Shown in pieces: positions 42,561 to 56,300 of a stretch of DNA of 64,000 nt (positions within the stretch are counted from its first letter, which is position 1; the number at the start of each line of letters is the position of its first letter). This DNA comes from Davidsoniella eucalypti (Eukaryota; Ascomycota; Sordariomycetes; Microascales; Ceratocystidaceae). Under the pieces are notes generated by a model. It searched no databases and was not told the origin of the DNA. It worked only from the letters and a program-made list of their open reading frames with translations. A program made the position numbers and the translations under genes. The DNA lies in the NCBI GenBank assembly GCA_004009845.1, contig RMBW01000045.1, positions 186,001 to 250,000 on the forward strand, read 5' to 3'.

Positions 42561-45500
42561 AAGTTCTCAGCGTAAGCAAGGCAATATCCCTTGCCTGTGG
42601 TCCCAGATAGAGCCATGTTCACCAATGCTCTAAGCCAAACTACAGACTGTCAAGGGTCTTCTTTTTGGTTGGCCACTCACTGACTTGTCTTCCTGTTCCC
42701 TTGTCTCCCTCGTCCTTTGCCTTTGTTGTCTCCCCGCCATAGCCAGGCTAACATCCAGCACCGCATAGCATCCGCATCAGCACCCGCATAGCATCACTGA
42801 CGACCAAGAGCCTTGCTTGCTTGCTGGTCTGTGGATCCTTGTTTGTGCAGAGTCCTTGGGGCTGTTTTTTTCCTCTGTCTTCTCGGAAGCTCTTGTCTCG
42901 TGCTCCAGAGCCGCTGCGGATGGCCAAGGTTGTAGCTGCTGCTATCGTCGTCGTCGTCGTCCTCTCCCCCCCGGAAATTGTTTGTGCGGTATACAGAGAT
43001 ACAGGGCACGCCCCCTGGTCTTGCTGGAAGACGACGGAGGAGCTACACCCTTCTCTGTTTGGCTTCGTTGCCGCCAGCCATGGCCTGGTAGGGGTGTTGG
43101 TATATCCGGGCTGCCGATGGATGGAGGGGCGTGTTGCTTCCAAGCTGAGCCCAGCCCAGCCAAAACCGCTGTCCACATCTTCACCGTCGATGCTACTCTG
43201 TCTCTATCTCTTGTCTGTCGTGGCTTCTATTAACAAAGCAAACATGTGCCGGGGTAGGATAGGGGGTGCGTACATGTATCCTTTTTGTCTGTGGTGACGC
43301 TATAGGATGTTTGCTTGGGCTATTGCATCGTTTTCTGTCCGAGAGAACCGTGTGTGTGACCCGTGCAGTTGACTGAAGATATCTGAGATATATAACAGTA
43401 GGGAAAGGTCTGTGTTCCCAGGCAAAGAAAGAGACAAAAAGAGCAGCCGGGGTTCTTGGTTAAGTTTAGTTTGCGTGGCTCGTGCTCTGTGTCTAGCCTT
43501 TCCGTACCCCCTCCCTTGCCTATAGCTTGTTCGAGCTAGTGGGTGTGTGTATGTATGGCGTGTATAGTCTGCAGTACAAGGATGTGTATGTGGACCAGGG
43601 TTTCTGGGTGTATCTTAATGGGTGTATGGAATGTACATATGAGTGCACTGTCTGTCTGACTACTACGGCTAGCATAAGAAAAGAAACCTTAGCTAGCAAA
43701 GACTAACTCTAGAACAAAGCGGAAGAATAGAGCCTACGAAATTCTGTCTACTCTACATTGCCCTACTCTACTCGACCTAGATCCTCCGCTCAGCTCAGCC
43801 ATTGCCCGGTCGTCAGAGTCTGGCCATAGCAGTGTTTGCTTGCTAGTGAGACCCAAGTTCCAGCAAAAGACGGGTACAACAAATAAAACTACATCAAATA
43901 AACCCGCTACAGGTCGTTGCCAAGTGCATATTGAAGTTAGCCTTTGGAGAGTGCGTCTTGGCCCGTGACGATATCTTGAACCCATCTTATCTCTCGCGTC
44001 TGGGTTTCCTCTTCTTTGCATCGTCGGTTTCGCTGTCTATCTGACCGACTAACCGACCCAGCCTCTGTTTCTCTCTGCAGAGTTGTATACACATGCCTAT
44101 ATGCATATGCCCATCGTTGATGCACCGTTGATGTGACGATATCTCACCGTCAGCCCAATCCTAAGGCCTAGGGAAAGAAACTGCTACAACATGTATACAG
44201 ATATGTATGTAGGCCTGCAAAGAAAGCACAGCATGGGCTATTTCTAGTATCCTGAACACCCCTTAAGCTTTGATCGGCAATTGCGTATCCTGTGCCGGCC
44301 AAAGGGGAACCATCAGATACGCAGTCTGTTTTTATATTTTGTCCAACATCACGTTATCACACGTCAGTAGACCGTTGCAGTGATACATATTTCAACAGTA
44401 GCAGGACAGCAAAGACCACGGAAATGGAAAGATAGAAAGCTATGGTCACCTCTGTTGGACTACTATAGTATCCGTCCGTTTAGCCTCGCCACAGTGGTAC
44501 GCAGAGCAAAGACTGCCCAAGGCTCCTTGTTCTTCCTGTTCCCTTTTGGCCTGCTAGGCTAAACCTGAACCTGAAGCTAGTCCACATACGGGATGCCACA
44601 CATCGAATAACTCGACAAAGACCTTTCGATGCCGGTATCACGGCTAGAGTTATCTGCTGCGTTACGTGTAATCAATTTCCCTCCCCGTGCCACACGAGGA
44701 CCCAGGTCCCTAGTCAGCGAGTTGCTTTGTTTGTGGCTCTCCTCTACTCAGGCAGACTTAAATTATCACGATGCAAGGGAGGCAAAGGAAAGTAGTCCCG
44801 CTGCTAGGGGAGAGCCACTTAGTAAATAGTTAGGGTTGCGCTTGTACTAACCCTATTGTGTACTAACCCTATTGTTAGCTTTATGATCTTTCAATAACCA
44901 ATAGACTAATACTGTTTCTCCAACGTCATATCTTTATGATTCGTCATCCAATATTGGCTTAGCACAGTATTCTTTGGTATTTTCTCTATTGTAAAACTCG
45001 ATAAAGGCTTTCTTTCCCCACACACAATCGTTTGTCTAATCAAACATTTTTTTCTTAAATCCATGGGAAGAAAGAAAAACATTGATTATGGAATTTACTA
45101 GTTTGCAATCAAGTGAATCCATCCAGGCAACTTGAACGGCCGAAAAAAAGAGGTACTGGTTATGTCGTTAGGACGACACACTCTATTGACTTTGCCTGTC
45201 ACAATATCCATTCTCTACTGTAAGTCTTTCCTCTACTCAAATCTTGTTCCTAGTTAGTTGGTATTTCGACCGAACTGGGTGCTATCTCCTCGAAAAGTCA
45301 AGGGCTTAGGCTTGGCCCGTTCATGCTATAGGTTGGTCAAGGTACAAAGATAGTGTAGCTTCAAGGTTTTACGATCAAGCTACGAGATGTATAATATTTA
45401 GTAGTGAAAAAGCAAACACAAAAGTAAAATTGGTAGACACAGAAGACTGCTTACTCCCTCTTTGTCACCGCCGGCAAAAGAGGAAAGAAAGACAACCAAG

Positions 45501-47399
45501 CCTGTTTGATGACATCCTCTTGTGCTCTTTTGTCTTTGCTTTTGCCATTTTCCCTACGGATGGTCAAGTTCAATATAAGACAAAAAGAAGAAATATTCGG
45601 ACCGAGAGAAGAGCAACAACACAGACAGTTTGTAGTTTTCTTGATTCCAGCCCTCTCCCTCTCTTCTCCTTTTTCTTTGTATCATCGTGTTTTCTTTTTT
45701 CTCTTGTTCGAGTTCTATTGTCGCTGTCTTTCTTGCCAGCCGCAAAATCAAAGCTAGCAAAACGGCCTGTATTGGCGACCTCTTAAGCCTAAGATTACAA
45801 GGGTTAATTCCCTCCTGAACAGTATAAAGACCAACCCTTATTTTCTTGCCTTGTATTTCAGCCTGCCGGGACAAAAATCATAGTAAGGAAAAAAAGAGAG
45901 TTGACAATTGACATATGCTAAACGGCAGGATGTCACAGTCAAAGAGAAATACAAGACTGTTATTAATGCTAAGCTTGACAAGCTGAAACTCTTTAAGTTT
46001 TTTTTTTCCCTTTCCTTGCTTGAAGGGCTTAGCAGGCTGAGTTGGCCAAACTTAGGCCATCCTAGCCTTGCCCTATTTGTTTTCCTGTCCTGTCCTAGCC
46101 TTTGGGCTTGTTTGCCGCTAGATTCAAATACAGATTGCATTGCGAGTTTGATGGTCGATTAGTTGACGCGGTCAACCTGCCTCTTTTTTTAATTATCAAG
46201 AAGAGGCCTTATGTCTATTATTTTCAATTCTTTCGGCTACTAATTTCAATAGGTAAGAATAATACTTTATTTCCCATTTGGCATTAGCTAGGCTGTTACA
46301 ATATAAGCCCCAGCATATACAGTTAGCTTAGTGCTTCTTTTAGCGGCCTTTATAGCCTGCCGGCCAGGCTGAAATAGGCTATCCTACGGCACCAGATATT
46401 ATGTGGTTTATAGTGGGTTTGGGAGTCTTGTAAACAAAAGCGTCGTGATTTGCAGGTGGCTTATCGCCCAAAAACATAATACTGACTGATAGCAGTCGCT
46501 GATTGGCTTACAGGCGGTTAAACCAATCATAATTTCACCAAGTACCTGATGCTGACGACGTCTTATTTTCTTGCTATCTTGTGATCGGCCGTAAATTGGA
46601 AAGAAAACAGGCCACAGAAGAACTGATCAGCACTGTTGTGTTAGATTCACCCTGTAGAAGAAAAAATGGGAAATAAAAGAAAAGCCACTGGCCATACCAT
46701 CCATAGCCTCGTCGTTTGATCTACAGCGTTGATCGTCGGCTATGATCGTGGCTGCCAGGACTCGGCTCGAGGAAATAAAGAGACGTGAGAGATAGACGGA
46801 CAGATTAATTACAAGGGGGGTTTAGTCTTTTGTCATCTATAGTTCTTCATTTTCACACGCATCTTCACAAGCTTAGCCTGCCTAGACTGCGTCAGCTCGC
46901 CATCTTTCCTGGCCCAACGAAGAAGGTTTCTTTTGCTATGATTACAGATGTTTGTACACATTAAGCCTCAGGTCACATACAAACAATTGCTTTATAATAA
47001 CATAATGGCGGCTTGGCTTCCAGTGCGCCAAACCCAAAAACCTGCTGTTCGTATAACGCCGCTAAAATCGATAGTTCCTGAGGACTCGTCATCCTTTTGC
47101 CCAGTTAAAAAGCCCATGATCCTAGAGCTATCCTTAAGTGCTTTATTAGCCCTATTTTTCATCTTTTAGTTCATTAATTAGCCCTCTTTATCTTTTTGTA
47201 AATAATATATTCAGACTCCCTTAATTAAGATACACCGACAATGCATTTACAGATATACTAATATATGTACATACGTATGCTGCACTCATCGCTGGTATTG
47301 TTTCATTCAATATATCACTTGTGCACCGTGGACGTACGTATATGTGCATTTCACACTTAATTCTTCCTATATGCATGTCGCCCTCGCTGGGCCCTTCTT
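42561..47399. other. Gene-poor interval, left part
   Basis: About 4.8 kb with many short overlapping open frames on both strands but none with a motif, signal or consistent splice structure. The segment 42700-43250 is more GC-rich and may belong to an unrecognised or noncoding transcript. From 44.8 kb on the sequence is more AT-rich. It holds a perfect 16-bp direct repeat at 44844-44875. Confidence 0.45.
44844..44875 (+). repeat. Perfect 16-bp tandem duplication
   Basis: GTACTAACCCTATTGT occurs twice head-to-tail without mismatch. It is too small to assign to an element. Confidence 0.8.
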
Positions 47400-47445
47400 T
47401 TATCTCCTAATTCTAGAAGACACGGGCTTCTCAGTGCCCAACGAC

Positions 47446-48620
47446 CTACAAGGATCTCCGTATCCGACGTAGTAATTTACGGGCTGCGTCCCTTTTGCTA
47501 ATGTTAGCCAACTGTAATGCTCCAGAAGCATAGTACTGTAGAAGGGAATACTGTTCATTTGGCAGGAAAGGCCCGGGAAGAGGCACATCAACCTTACTAA
47601 CCTTGCCCTTTCTTAAGAGAACCCGAGAAGCCCAGACTTCGCACTGCAAAAGAAAAAGAAAGTTCCGTGATAAGACGGAAAGTCAAAGACGCTTCGGCCA
47701 TGTATTCAACCCGTCACATAACTTGGTATAGCACGATGTCCTAGACACAATAAGCGTCGTTGTCTTGGCTTCTGCCCTGCCTCGGCCCTCATCCACAATT
47801 GCTATTGTTTCGGTTAAAGGGTTTATTTTCCACTCAGAAACTTTATACAACTATATTCTAGGGTCCAATATGTGTGCCATGTCGCACTCTTTAGTAACGT
47901 TTCGTCTCCATCCTTTTGGGACGATTATAAAGACAAAATACGTTTGTGACTTAATATTGGCTTTATCACGCCCGGGCCACGAGAAACCTGAAGGATATGA
48001 TGAAGATAAAAGTCCAGACAAGTTCAAGGCCAAAATATACATCATAGAATAAAAGAAGAACAGGGCTAGGAAATACCAACCACGGCGTCACCATGATTCT
48101 TAGGCGACAATACCGCCGTCTTCGTCTCCATCATGCTGGGTCCAGATGAACCTTGTTGAAGAGCCTTGAGATTCTCTCTTGCCGCCCGCTGTTGCATTTC
48201 TTGTCTGGGTTTTCGTTCTTCACGATACTCCTGGTCTGAGCTTCTTTCTGGCCATATCATGAATCTCTGTAGTAGTATTTTAGATGTTATGACAAGGCCA
48301 TGATGCATACAATGAAACTCGATACTCTGGGTAATTCTTTACCGACCGCTTGCTTGACCGACACTAAGAAATTCAATATAAAGATTACACGATAACAGTG
48401 ACGAAGTCTACAGTCCTCTACTGGTGCGCCCTTTCTATACTTGTATAGGCCTGGCCAATTGGCGAACACCGCTGTAGGGGTAATTGCCATTGACTCGACT
48501 TTGATTGTTACTTACTAGGGAGACACGGACTCTTTTCAGCCCAAAGACCCGGCTGAAGTAATCAAGAAAACGCACCAAAATGCTCCTTGAGAATAGAGGG
48601 ACTAAATACAAGGTCACAGC
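47446..48620 (-). other. Possible unrecognised multi-exon gene or gene remnant
   Basis: Several minus-strand pieces look more protein-like than the surrounding desert. One is around 48580-48514 ending FGLKRVRVSL before a GTAAGT. Another, after a TACAG acceptor near 48266, reads RFMIWPERSSDQEYREERKP. A third, after a pyrimidine-rich TTTGCAG near 47645, reads CEVWASRVLLRKGKVSKVDV and ends KRDAARKLLRRIRRSL at 47446. I could not join them into one clean model, and I recognise no family. The plus strand at 47765-48052 is also open. It may be a decayed gene or transposon fragment, or chance. Confidence 0.2.
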
Positions 48621-50501
48621 TTATTATTACGATTATTTTTGGTGATTTTGTACTTTGAAGAAGCTGGCCTTTTTTGTCCAAGGTCACCACCGCTCTTTCC
48701 ACGATAGCACGCCAAGGCACAAATCAAGCATGGCTTGCTCTGAGTAGTTGCACCTGATGGTGCTACACAGTCAATGCTTCGTAGCTGCTTTGCTGACTTC
48801 GTTAACAAACTACGACAACAACAGAGGCAACAGCCTATTTGATATTTTCTGCCTGTCGGTGAAGCTCTTCTTGCCTCTTGTTGTTGTTTTTCTTTCCTCA
48901 GTCGGTGCTTCTTTAACCCCCTTCTTTCTGTTGTGATCTTTGTAGCCAACATGCCGAGTTTTGTTCTTATTCTTACCCGAGGCATATCGTAGTTTTCTTT
49001 TCCCCTTTGTTTTTTTGTTGTTTTCCTTTCTTTTGTCTGGATAATTGTTGCAAACTTTTTGACGGCCAAACAACCAAAAGCCACAGACATTGACGATCTT
49101 GCTTTTCTTTGGTAAGATGATCTTTTTTGCCATGTCTCGATCTTATCGTCGTCAATCAGATTCTAGCCTGTTCGGTGTGTTTGTTGATTTCTGCTGATTT
49201 GAACCATCCGGCCCGTCGTCGCATAAATCTCGTGTTGCTGTTGCTATGCCTTGCCTTTCTCCTCTTTGGCGATCTTGAGCTCGGTTCACGCCCTCACGTC
49301 GCTACAAAGAAGAAGGGTGATTTCATACTGTTTTCACAGCCAAAGGTTTGCTTGCTTCCCTTTTTTCTCCGCGTGTTGCTTGCTGCTCGCTGCCTCATCC
49401 TTCTTCCATGACGATAGCCTGCCCTGGGCGGTGCAGATTTAAAAGACGGACGGCAAGATTGTAGAGTCTTCGCCGATTCCTGTTTGTCCTCCGCTCGGTC
49501 TGGTTTGAACCGTCCAGGAAGAAGGGAACGCAATCTTATTCGTGTGAATCGGTGCGATATGACATAAGAAGCCTCTGTGCCGTCTTTCTTTGCTGCTCTT
49601 CATCTTATCATGATAGTGAAGATGAAGTAATGCAGAATTTAGATATGTACTACATGTAAACACGAAATCCATAGCGTCGTATCGCCTCGCCGTCACTGTT
49701 TCGAAATGAGTGGCAATTCTTATGTCTCCGTGTAGGTCGCTATCTTACTAGACATCACATATGTACTATGGATAGATAATGAAGGAAAAAAGAGGCGCTG
49801 ATTAGTCCACCTTAGCGCTGCTAATACCTGTTGTGACATTGTTTTGAGAGGCACAAAGAAAGCAAAAACGGGTTGTCTCATCCATATCACCATATAGCTC
49901 GGCCGGGGCGTTCTTTTCGACGATCGCATGCATTTCAGTACATACATGTACGTGTGTACGTAGAAAAAGCCAAAAATGCGCCCAATGAAAAAGAAGCCCG
50001 TATCCGTACCTGCCGATTGTCTCACACGTCATCCCTTTCTTGCGCCTTGGAGTTTGGCGTTTCTATCTGTATACATTGTACCCCGACGTCAAGCAGGGCA
50101 AGTCGTCAAATCCGGTAAGCTGCACGAAAATTAAGGCATACGTCAGACTGGCAGCATTAGTCTGCCACAGCCTCATTCAGGAACCAAAAAGGCAGGAAAT
50201 AAGTACAGAACATGAAAGAGTGGCATTGGGTATAGAGAAGGGAAGATCAAGGATCAGTTAACAACATGTATCTGTCGATTTAAAGGTAGGGATTACCGGT
50301 TCAATATCAACGACATATAGTCTGACAAGAGACGAAAAAACAGTGTGGTAGCCAATAGTTTTATTTTTATTTTAATTCATTAATTGGGTGGAAAAGTCAT
50401 GCAGACTTTCAAGTACAGCGGTTGAGCTCAACTAGAAGACCCTCTAGCAGACTGTTCTATCGTAGCTGTCAGTCACTATGCAGCAAAAAAATAAGTAAAA
50501 A

Positions 50502-50524
50502 GGGGGGGGGGGGGGGGGGGGGGG
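50502..50524 (+). repeat. Uninterrupted run of 23 G
   Basis: A pure G homopolymer between an A-rich run and CGGATGG. Its length is uncertain in any assembly. Confidence 0.8.
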
Positions 50525-51273
50525 CGGATGGATGAACGGACCAAGTAATCACTTCAAGACTACATCCCCCCCTTTTGATAGGTGCATTTTTATAGTTGTA
50601 TATTATGTACATGCAAATTGTCTCCCTTTCCCTGGTTAGGTATAGCAGTATAAAACAAACTTGTAGTTAGGATAGAAAAACAAAGACCTTTCACCGCCTA
50701 TAAAACACGATATCAGAAAGACCTGCTGTCGTCAAGCCGCGGCAAGTGGTCAGAGTTCCTCTCCCGACAACACATATATCGAAGCAAAAGTGTAGATGTA
50801 TTACCAAGCTTTTGTCTCGCTAAAGCAGCAGTGCGGCCTATGCTGTAAACTATTATCTGTGATCCCCCATCTGCGGTCCTCTATGGTCTCTCGATGGTCT
50901 TGCGTCGACTCCCCGATTGTCACGTTGACTGAGCTAATGACTGAAAGACTTAGCCAAAGGGGGCACTGCTCGATAACTTGGCTTGCGTGGAGAGTTCACG
51001 GAAAGGTTCCCTTGCATTAAGACATTAAGACGTTTGCCAAACTTGATGAACTCTACTTGGGGTCTTTTTGAAGTGGGGGGGGGGGGGGGCATGGAGATAA
51101 TCTGGGATATAGACGAAGCTTCAGACAGACATATGGAGACAACAAAGAACATGACAGCGACGTAACCAACCCAGGCTTTGGAATTATGTCTCTCCTTTCG
51201 CATAACAGCGAACGGCTACAGCTATGATAGCCAGTCTTGGGGTAGCCCATGTGATTTCATCTGTCTACAACCA

Positions 51274-51278
<5 letters not shown>

Positions 51279-51314
<36 letters not shown>
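51279..51314 (+). repeat. (CT)18 microsatellite
   Basis: 36 nt of perfect CT dinucleotides within noncoding sequence. Confidence 0.9.
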
Positions 51315-51317
<3 letters not shown>

Positions 51318-53325
51318 ACATGAAATGCCGCCTGTTTATTCTCTCCTCCACTCAGCAGCAAAGATGCCACGAACGAACTGAAAGCTAGTTCGTTTCCTGG
51401 ATGACCAGGGAGGGACTATGATGTTTTTCTTCTTCTTCTGAAATAGACAAAGACTTGACAATGGTGCCCTGTACTTTAGAGGGAGTGCGTCTATACCACT
51501 CTCTTCTTTTGTGAGCGACAAACAAGACAGACAGGCCAATAAACAAGCTACAGTGTACACGCGGCTTCGATAGTCTAAGCGCAAACAAGGGAACGAAGGG
51601 CAATGCGTGGTGTGCCATTAGAGAGCCGTATATGTAGAAAGCTGGCAGGGTTTCGTGTGGAAGGAATCAAGCTTCTAGCCAACGCATCTAGGATTTGGTA
51701 GTCCAGGGGTCTATATTTCTTATTATCTAGTGCTGAATGTACACCCCCCCCCTTTCCTACGATCGTCACCCTTTACCTGGCCTTCACTTCAATGTTGATC
51801 ATAGCTTCTGTATACTTTTTTTTCCTTCTAGATTTTGACTTGACGCCTTCTTTGTTTCTAGTATCGAGTTGAGAAACAGCCAGGTCATTGTATGCAATAT
51901 AACATCTTGTATTCCAGGTCTCACCTTCTCATGTCTCGATATCCCCCATCCCTTTGTGTTCGTTTTTATCTTTGGGTCTCTTCCTTTCCACGAACACTAC
52001 ACTTTACATTCTTGACTAGCAGTGTCAACGGCTTTGGCCGTTGTTTTGGTGCTGTTTGGTGTAGTGTAGTGGCCGCAACATACTGCACATCTTTTGCCAT
52101 ATCCGGGGACACCATCGCGCTTCTCTGCCTCTGGGGCCTTATCTCGTTCTTCTTCTTTTTACCAGGGGGAGGAGGAAATGTATTAGATTGTCACCAAAAT
52201 AGCTCGTGATCGACGCCCACTAGCAATGTTCCCATCTTTTCCAACCCTTCTAGACGGTCTATTTGCTCCGACTAGCTGAACCATCTACCGTCCTGTACTA
52301 TGTATATCGTAAGAATAACTTCTTTGCAAAACAAGGCTTGGGCTACTCCTGATGGGAAGCGAGACACGCTTAGGCGCTCTCAGAGTTCGCTAGAGACATG
52401 CCAAACGGGTCTCACTTTGTTTAGAGCTATCGGGAGATGTCTGTAAGAGCCAGTTCCTTGGTTAGCCGTACCGGGGGTTTTCTTATTCTTCGTAGATATA
52501 TTTCGATGTTGTCCTACTTTGCCTGATAGTGGATAAAGAAAGGCACATAGTACAAGGCCATGAATGACGCGGTGTCCGAGACAATGTCTGGGAGACCAGG
52601 TGGCCAGTATCGTGTTGTGTTGCCTGCACTTCAAGTTAGTTACCAGGTTGACAGACTACGTGCGTGCGACTGCAGCTTCGTCGACTTCCGAAAACACCAA
52701 GAAGAAGAAAAAGAGATTGATATCATGAATAGCAAGTTTCTCGCTTCTCCGTCTTTGAAATAGGCCGACCTGAGGAACAATGCAGAACTGCAGTCACTTT
52801 GCTTCGAGAGAACAGAATAGCAATATGCATCTTGACAAATGCTACCGTAGTACCCTTCCTGTTCTTGTATAGTACTGTACTGTGTAGTCTGGTTACTATG
52901 ATGCTCACCGTAAATAATAAGCAAGGCCTTGTTTTCTACCAGCCAGTCGCCGATATCAAGCTGTTGACAATCTATCTGGCGGCCCTTTTTTGCCTCGGAG
53001 AACTCAAAGTGATGCCTGGTGTCATACTTTAGTCTTGACAAAACTCTACTTTTGCATTCCTCGGTGACTGTCTCGCTAAGCTATGAACTCTTGTATTTTT
53101 TATTGAAAGTGTTCTTGAAGTGGTTCGGATGCGTTGAGAACAGACATTGTCAAATGGCATTTGGAGCCGGATCCTTGGGGTACCAGCCGAATCATACGCC
53201 AGTATTACTACGATTCAAAGAGAGGGAGAAGGAAAAAAAAAAAAAGAGCTAAATTACCCGAGCCGTCTCTTGTCTTGTTTTCTTTTTGCTCTATGGTCAC
53301 GATGTTGGTTTATATTCGTTATACC

Positions 53326-53350
53326 AAAAAAAAAAAAAAAAAAAAAAAAA
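53326..53350 (+). repeat. Run of 25 A
   Basis: A pure A homopolymer following ATACC. It resembles a retroposon tail, but no flanking duplication was found, so no element is called. Confidence 0.8.
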
Positions 53351-56300
53351 GAACGCCAGGCCCGAAATCGTACTCAGAAGAAAAAGAAAGCGTAAAGTAT
53401 AAAAATAAAATACAAAGATCGGCGTGTCCATGTTAGTGGTCTAAACAAGATCTTCAGTGGTCATCGTTTCATGAGGAAAAAAAAAAGCATTCGAGTGCTT
53501 CTTCGCTGATCGAGATCACTGAAGCTAAAGAACAGATCTGAGAGCCTGAAGCTCTGACGTTTGACTAGTGGAAAGATATAACCACAAGATGCAACAGGCC
53601 ACCTTCATTATTCGGCTAGTCTGCTGTAGGATCACGTGAGCCGCCCATAGCTTCTTGGAACAGAAAGGCCTCTCTTTCTAGCCCATCCGTACAGCCTACA
53701 GATCAAAGCCTACGAGAGATAGTGAGTACAGCCAAGCCCACGGCCTTGCGAGCTTTTCTGGTACATGTATCGGACGAAGTGGCTAAGATCACAGTAGAGA
53801 TTCTGTTAGGCCATTGCTTCCTATGGATCGATCGGGGCGGTCTTTGACAGAACGAGAGCGTGAGATCGAAGGCTCTACAATCAACGCTTGGCTACAGGGC
53901 GTTTCAGGCCATATACGGCCTTGCCGGTCCATATGAATCACGTACGCGTATAGGCGTAAATGGGATACCATCGCTTTGTCGAGCAAAACGTGATCGACCA
54001 GAGAGAGCACTATATCGTGTTGTACTGCTATACTGGCACGTCTCGACTATCCACTCGCCGTACAAAGACGTATCGGTGGGGTGGTCGCTCTTTGTCTTTA
54101 GATTGCTCTTTGTGGAAGATCAGGTTCCGGGATCCGTTCGATGGCCGTCCACATAACATAACCGTGTATATTATCTTGCCGGCTTGTTAGCTTGTTTGGA
54201 GCCCTTCTAGAGCCTTGGTTCTATTGCATGGCTTGTTTCAATCTCCAGCTACATGTATGTATGGTGTGTACAGATGTATGTGGGCTGTTGGCACAATCTT
54301 GAGAATCGAGGGGACTAAGAGTATTCTTTCGGAACTTCACTTTGTACAGATCGAAGTGAGGGCGGCCCGGAAACAAGATGTTAGAAAAGAGCACCAAAGA
54401 AAAAAAAGGGAAGAAAGCCTCAAAGGTCTAAAGCGAAACATCTGGTTAGATATCCTGGTAACTGTCCGAGCCCTAGGGTTCGAGATGTGCCGCCAGTGTA
54501 TGATGGCCTGTTGATCCAAGGCTGCCAATAACTACAGAAAAGGGCTACGAGTTGTTTCTGATGCTATTTGTCTTTACTAATACGCTAATCTTTACCCTCC
54601 CCAGCATCACGAAGGTACGCTACTTCGTTTGCCATAGCCGGGCTAATCCGGTTATGTGGCAGACCAGAGGGCTAAGTTCTACTCGTGCTACGATTCTGAG
54701 TGATGGGGGATAATCATTACCGTTACTAGTATTGATGCCATCCTCAAAATAGCAGTGGCAGCACCAAGACCTGGAGCACTTGTGATACATGGAGTTGCGT
54801 TTTTTTTTTCTTCTTCTCCCTTGATGGTTTTAGACTCACGATAGTTTGCTTACTAGTGAAGATGACTATTGCAACCAAATACAAACCATGGCTAGTAACG
54901 ATAATCCCAGCATATACATAGCTACTTCTCTCTTTTTTCTTCTTCTTTGTATTCTTCGATATTACGCCCGCCGTGAAAAGTAGAGAGGCTAGCCATAGTA
55001 GTAGTTACAGGCGAAGAGAAAGCCCTGCATTAGTTTGGTTTGCTGGAAGTTTGATTGTTAGTTTCTTTTTGTTTGCTAGGCGTTCATACATGGTTGGTTT
55101 TTCTGGCAACTGCGGAGGACTGTACATGTACGTACTTTGTCTCTCTATATATTGGCAAAAGTCAATGCGGATAGAGAAGTCGTCGTCAGCTTCTTTTTTC
55201 TATTCTCGTCTAAGCAGCCGTTTGGCCTTGCTATACTGTAACCATATGACATGCTCTCTATCCTGTCTGCTACCATACTCACTTGTATATACTGCTGGTG
55301 TCAGTAAAAGCCAGCTTATCTCAGTCAGATAGGCTCTTTAGTCTACCAATCCTCAGTTGAAAACCAGCCATTGACGGCTATGAGCATTTTGATCAAGTGT
55401 AGTTTATTGCTCCCATCAAGACTTTGTTTAGAGTTTTGACCGTACAAACAGCGGGATCCAATGCTAATTTGCCATATTAAGTTGGTTTTTTTTTGGCCTA
55501 TTAAAATGGCTTACTCGACTGTCACAGGAGTGCCAAGTCGAAGTAAGCTTTGAGCCCGTAGCGCTGATCACTGCTACAAAGCACTGTAGAAGTCGCGATC
55601 TGCACTATGGCCTAACCCACTACAGTAGCAGCAGCTCTATATTTATAGGTGCATGTGCCTTAACTCTAGCTGCAACGAGAACTGATCTTCCGTAGAGCTC
55701 GGTGCTGTTATACGAACGACGTCCCTCAATAGAACATTGCTTTTCGTAGGCCACACTTACGTGTGCACATTATTTGTTTCAGCCAGCAATGGACTTGCCG
55801 CCTGAGAAAACAGATTCACGCAGGCAAGAACTGCCGCTCTGCTGAGCTGTCCATCAATAATGCAAAGGTACAGTGGTTTAGTGCTACTTAGCATACGTAC
55901 ACTTGCGGTATATGTAGCAGTAGCAGTAGCAATAGCACATAGTATAACCACTATTACCATCTCCCAGCATTGTAGTGTAGCACCCACGGGCTAGTTAAGC
56001 GAGTTAATGAAATGGCTGTTCATTATTGCGCCTCGTGGATTTACACGCGAACGAACGGCAAGGATATAGCGCAAGAAAATTTAAATCATAGGCCATCTAG
56101 TCCTGATGCTATCGTGTACACATACATCTCAGTCTGTGGGTCGATTGTTTCCTGGAACTCGAGTCCAACTTCATTTGCTAGACTCGATAGAGGGCCCTCG
56201 GAGCTCTTTCTTCTCGTTTCGTTTCCCCGTTTCTAGGCCATAATACTAGGGTGTGCTGTATCATATAAAGCACAAAAGTGCCGTGGTGCAGACTATGTAG

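Noticed and set aside
53326..53350. A second SINE ending in a 25-A tail
   Set aside because: No tRNA-like head, pol III boxes or flanking duplication could be found around it.
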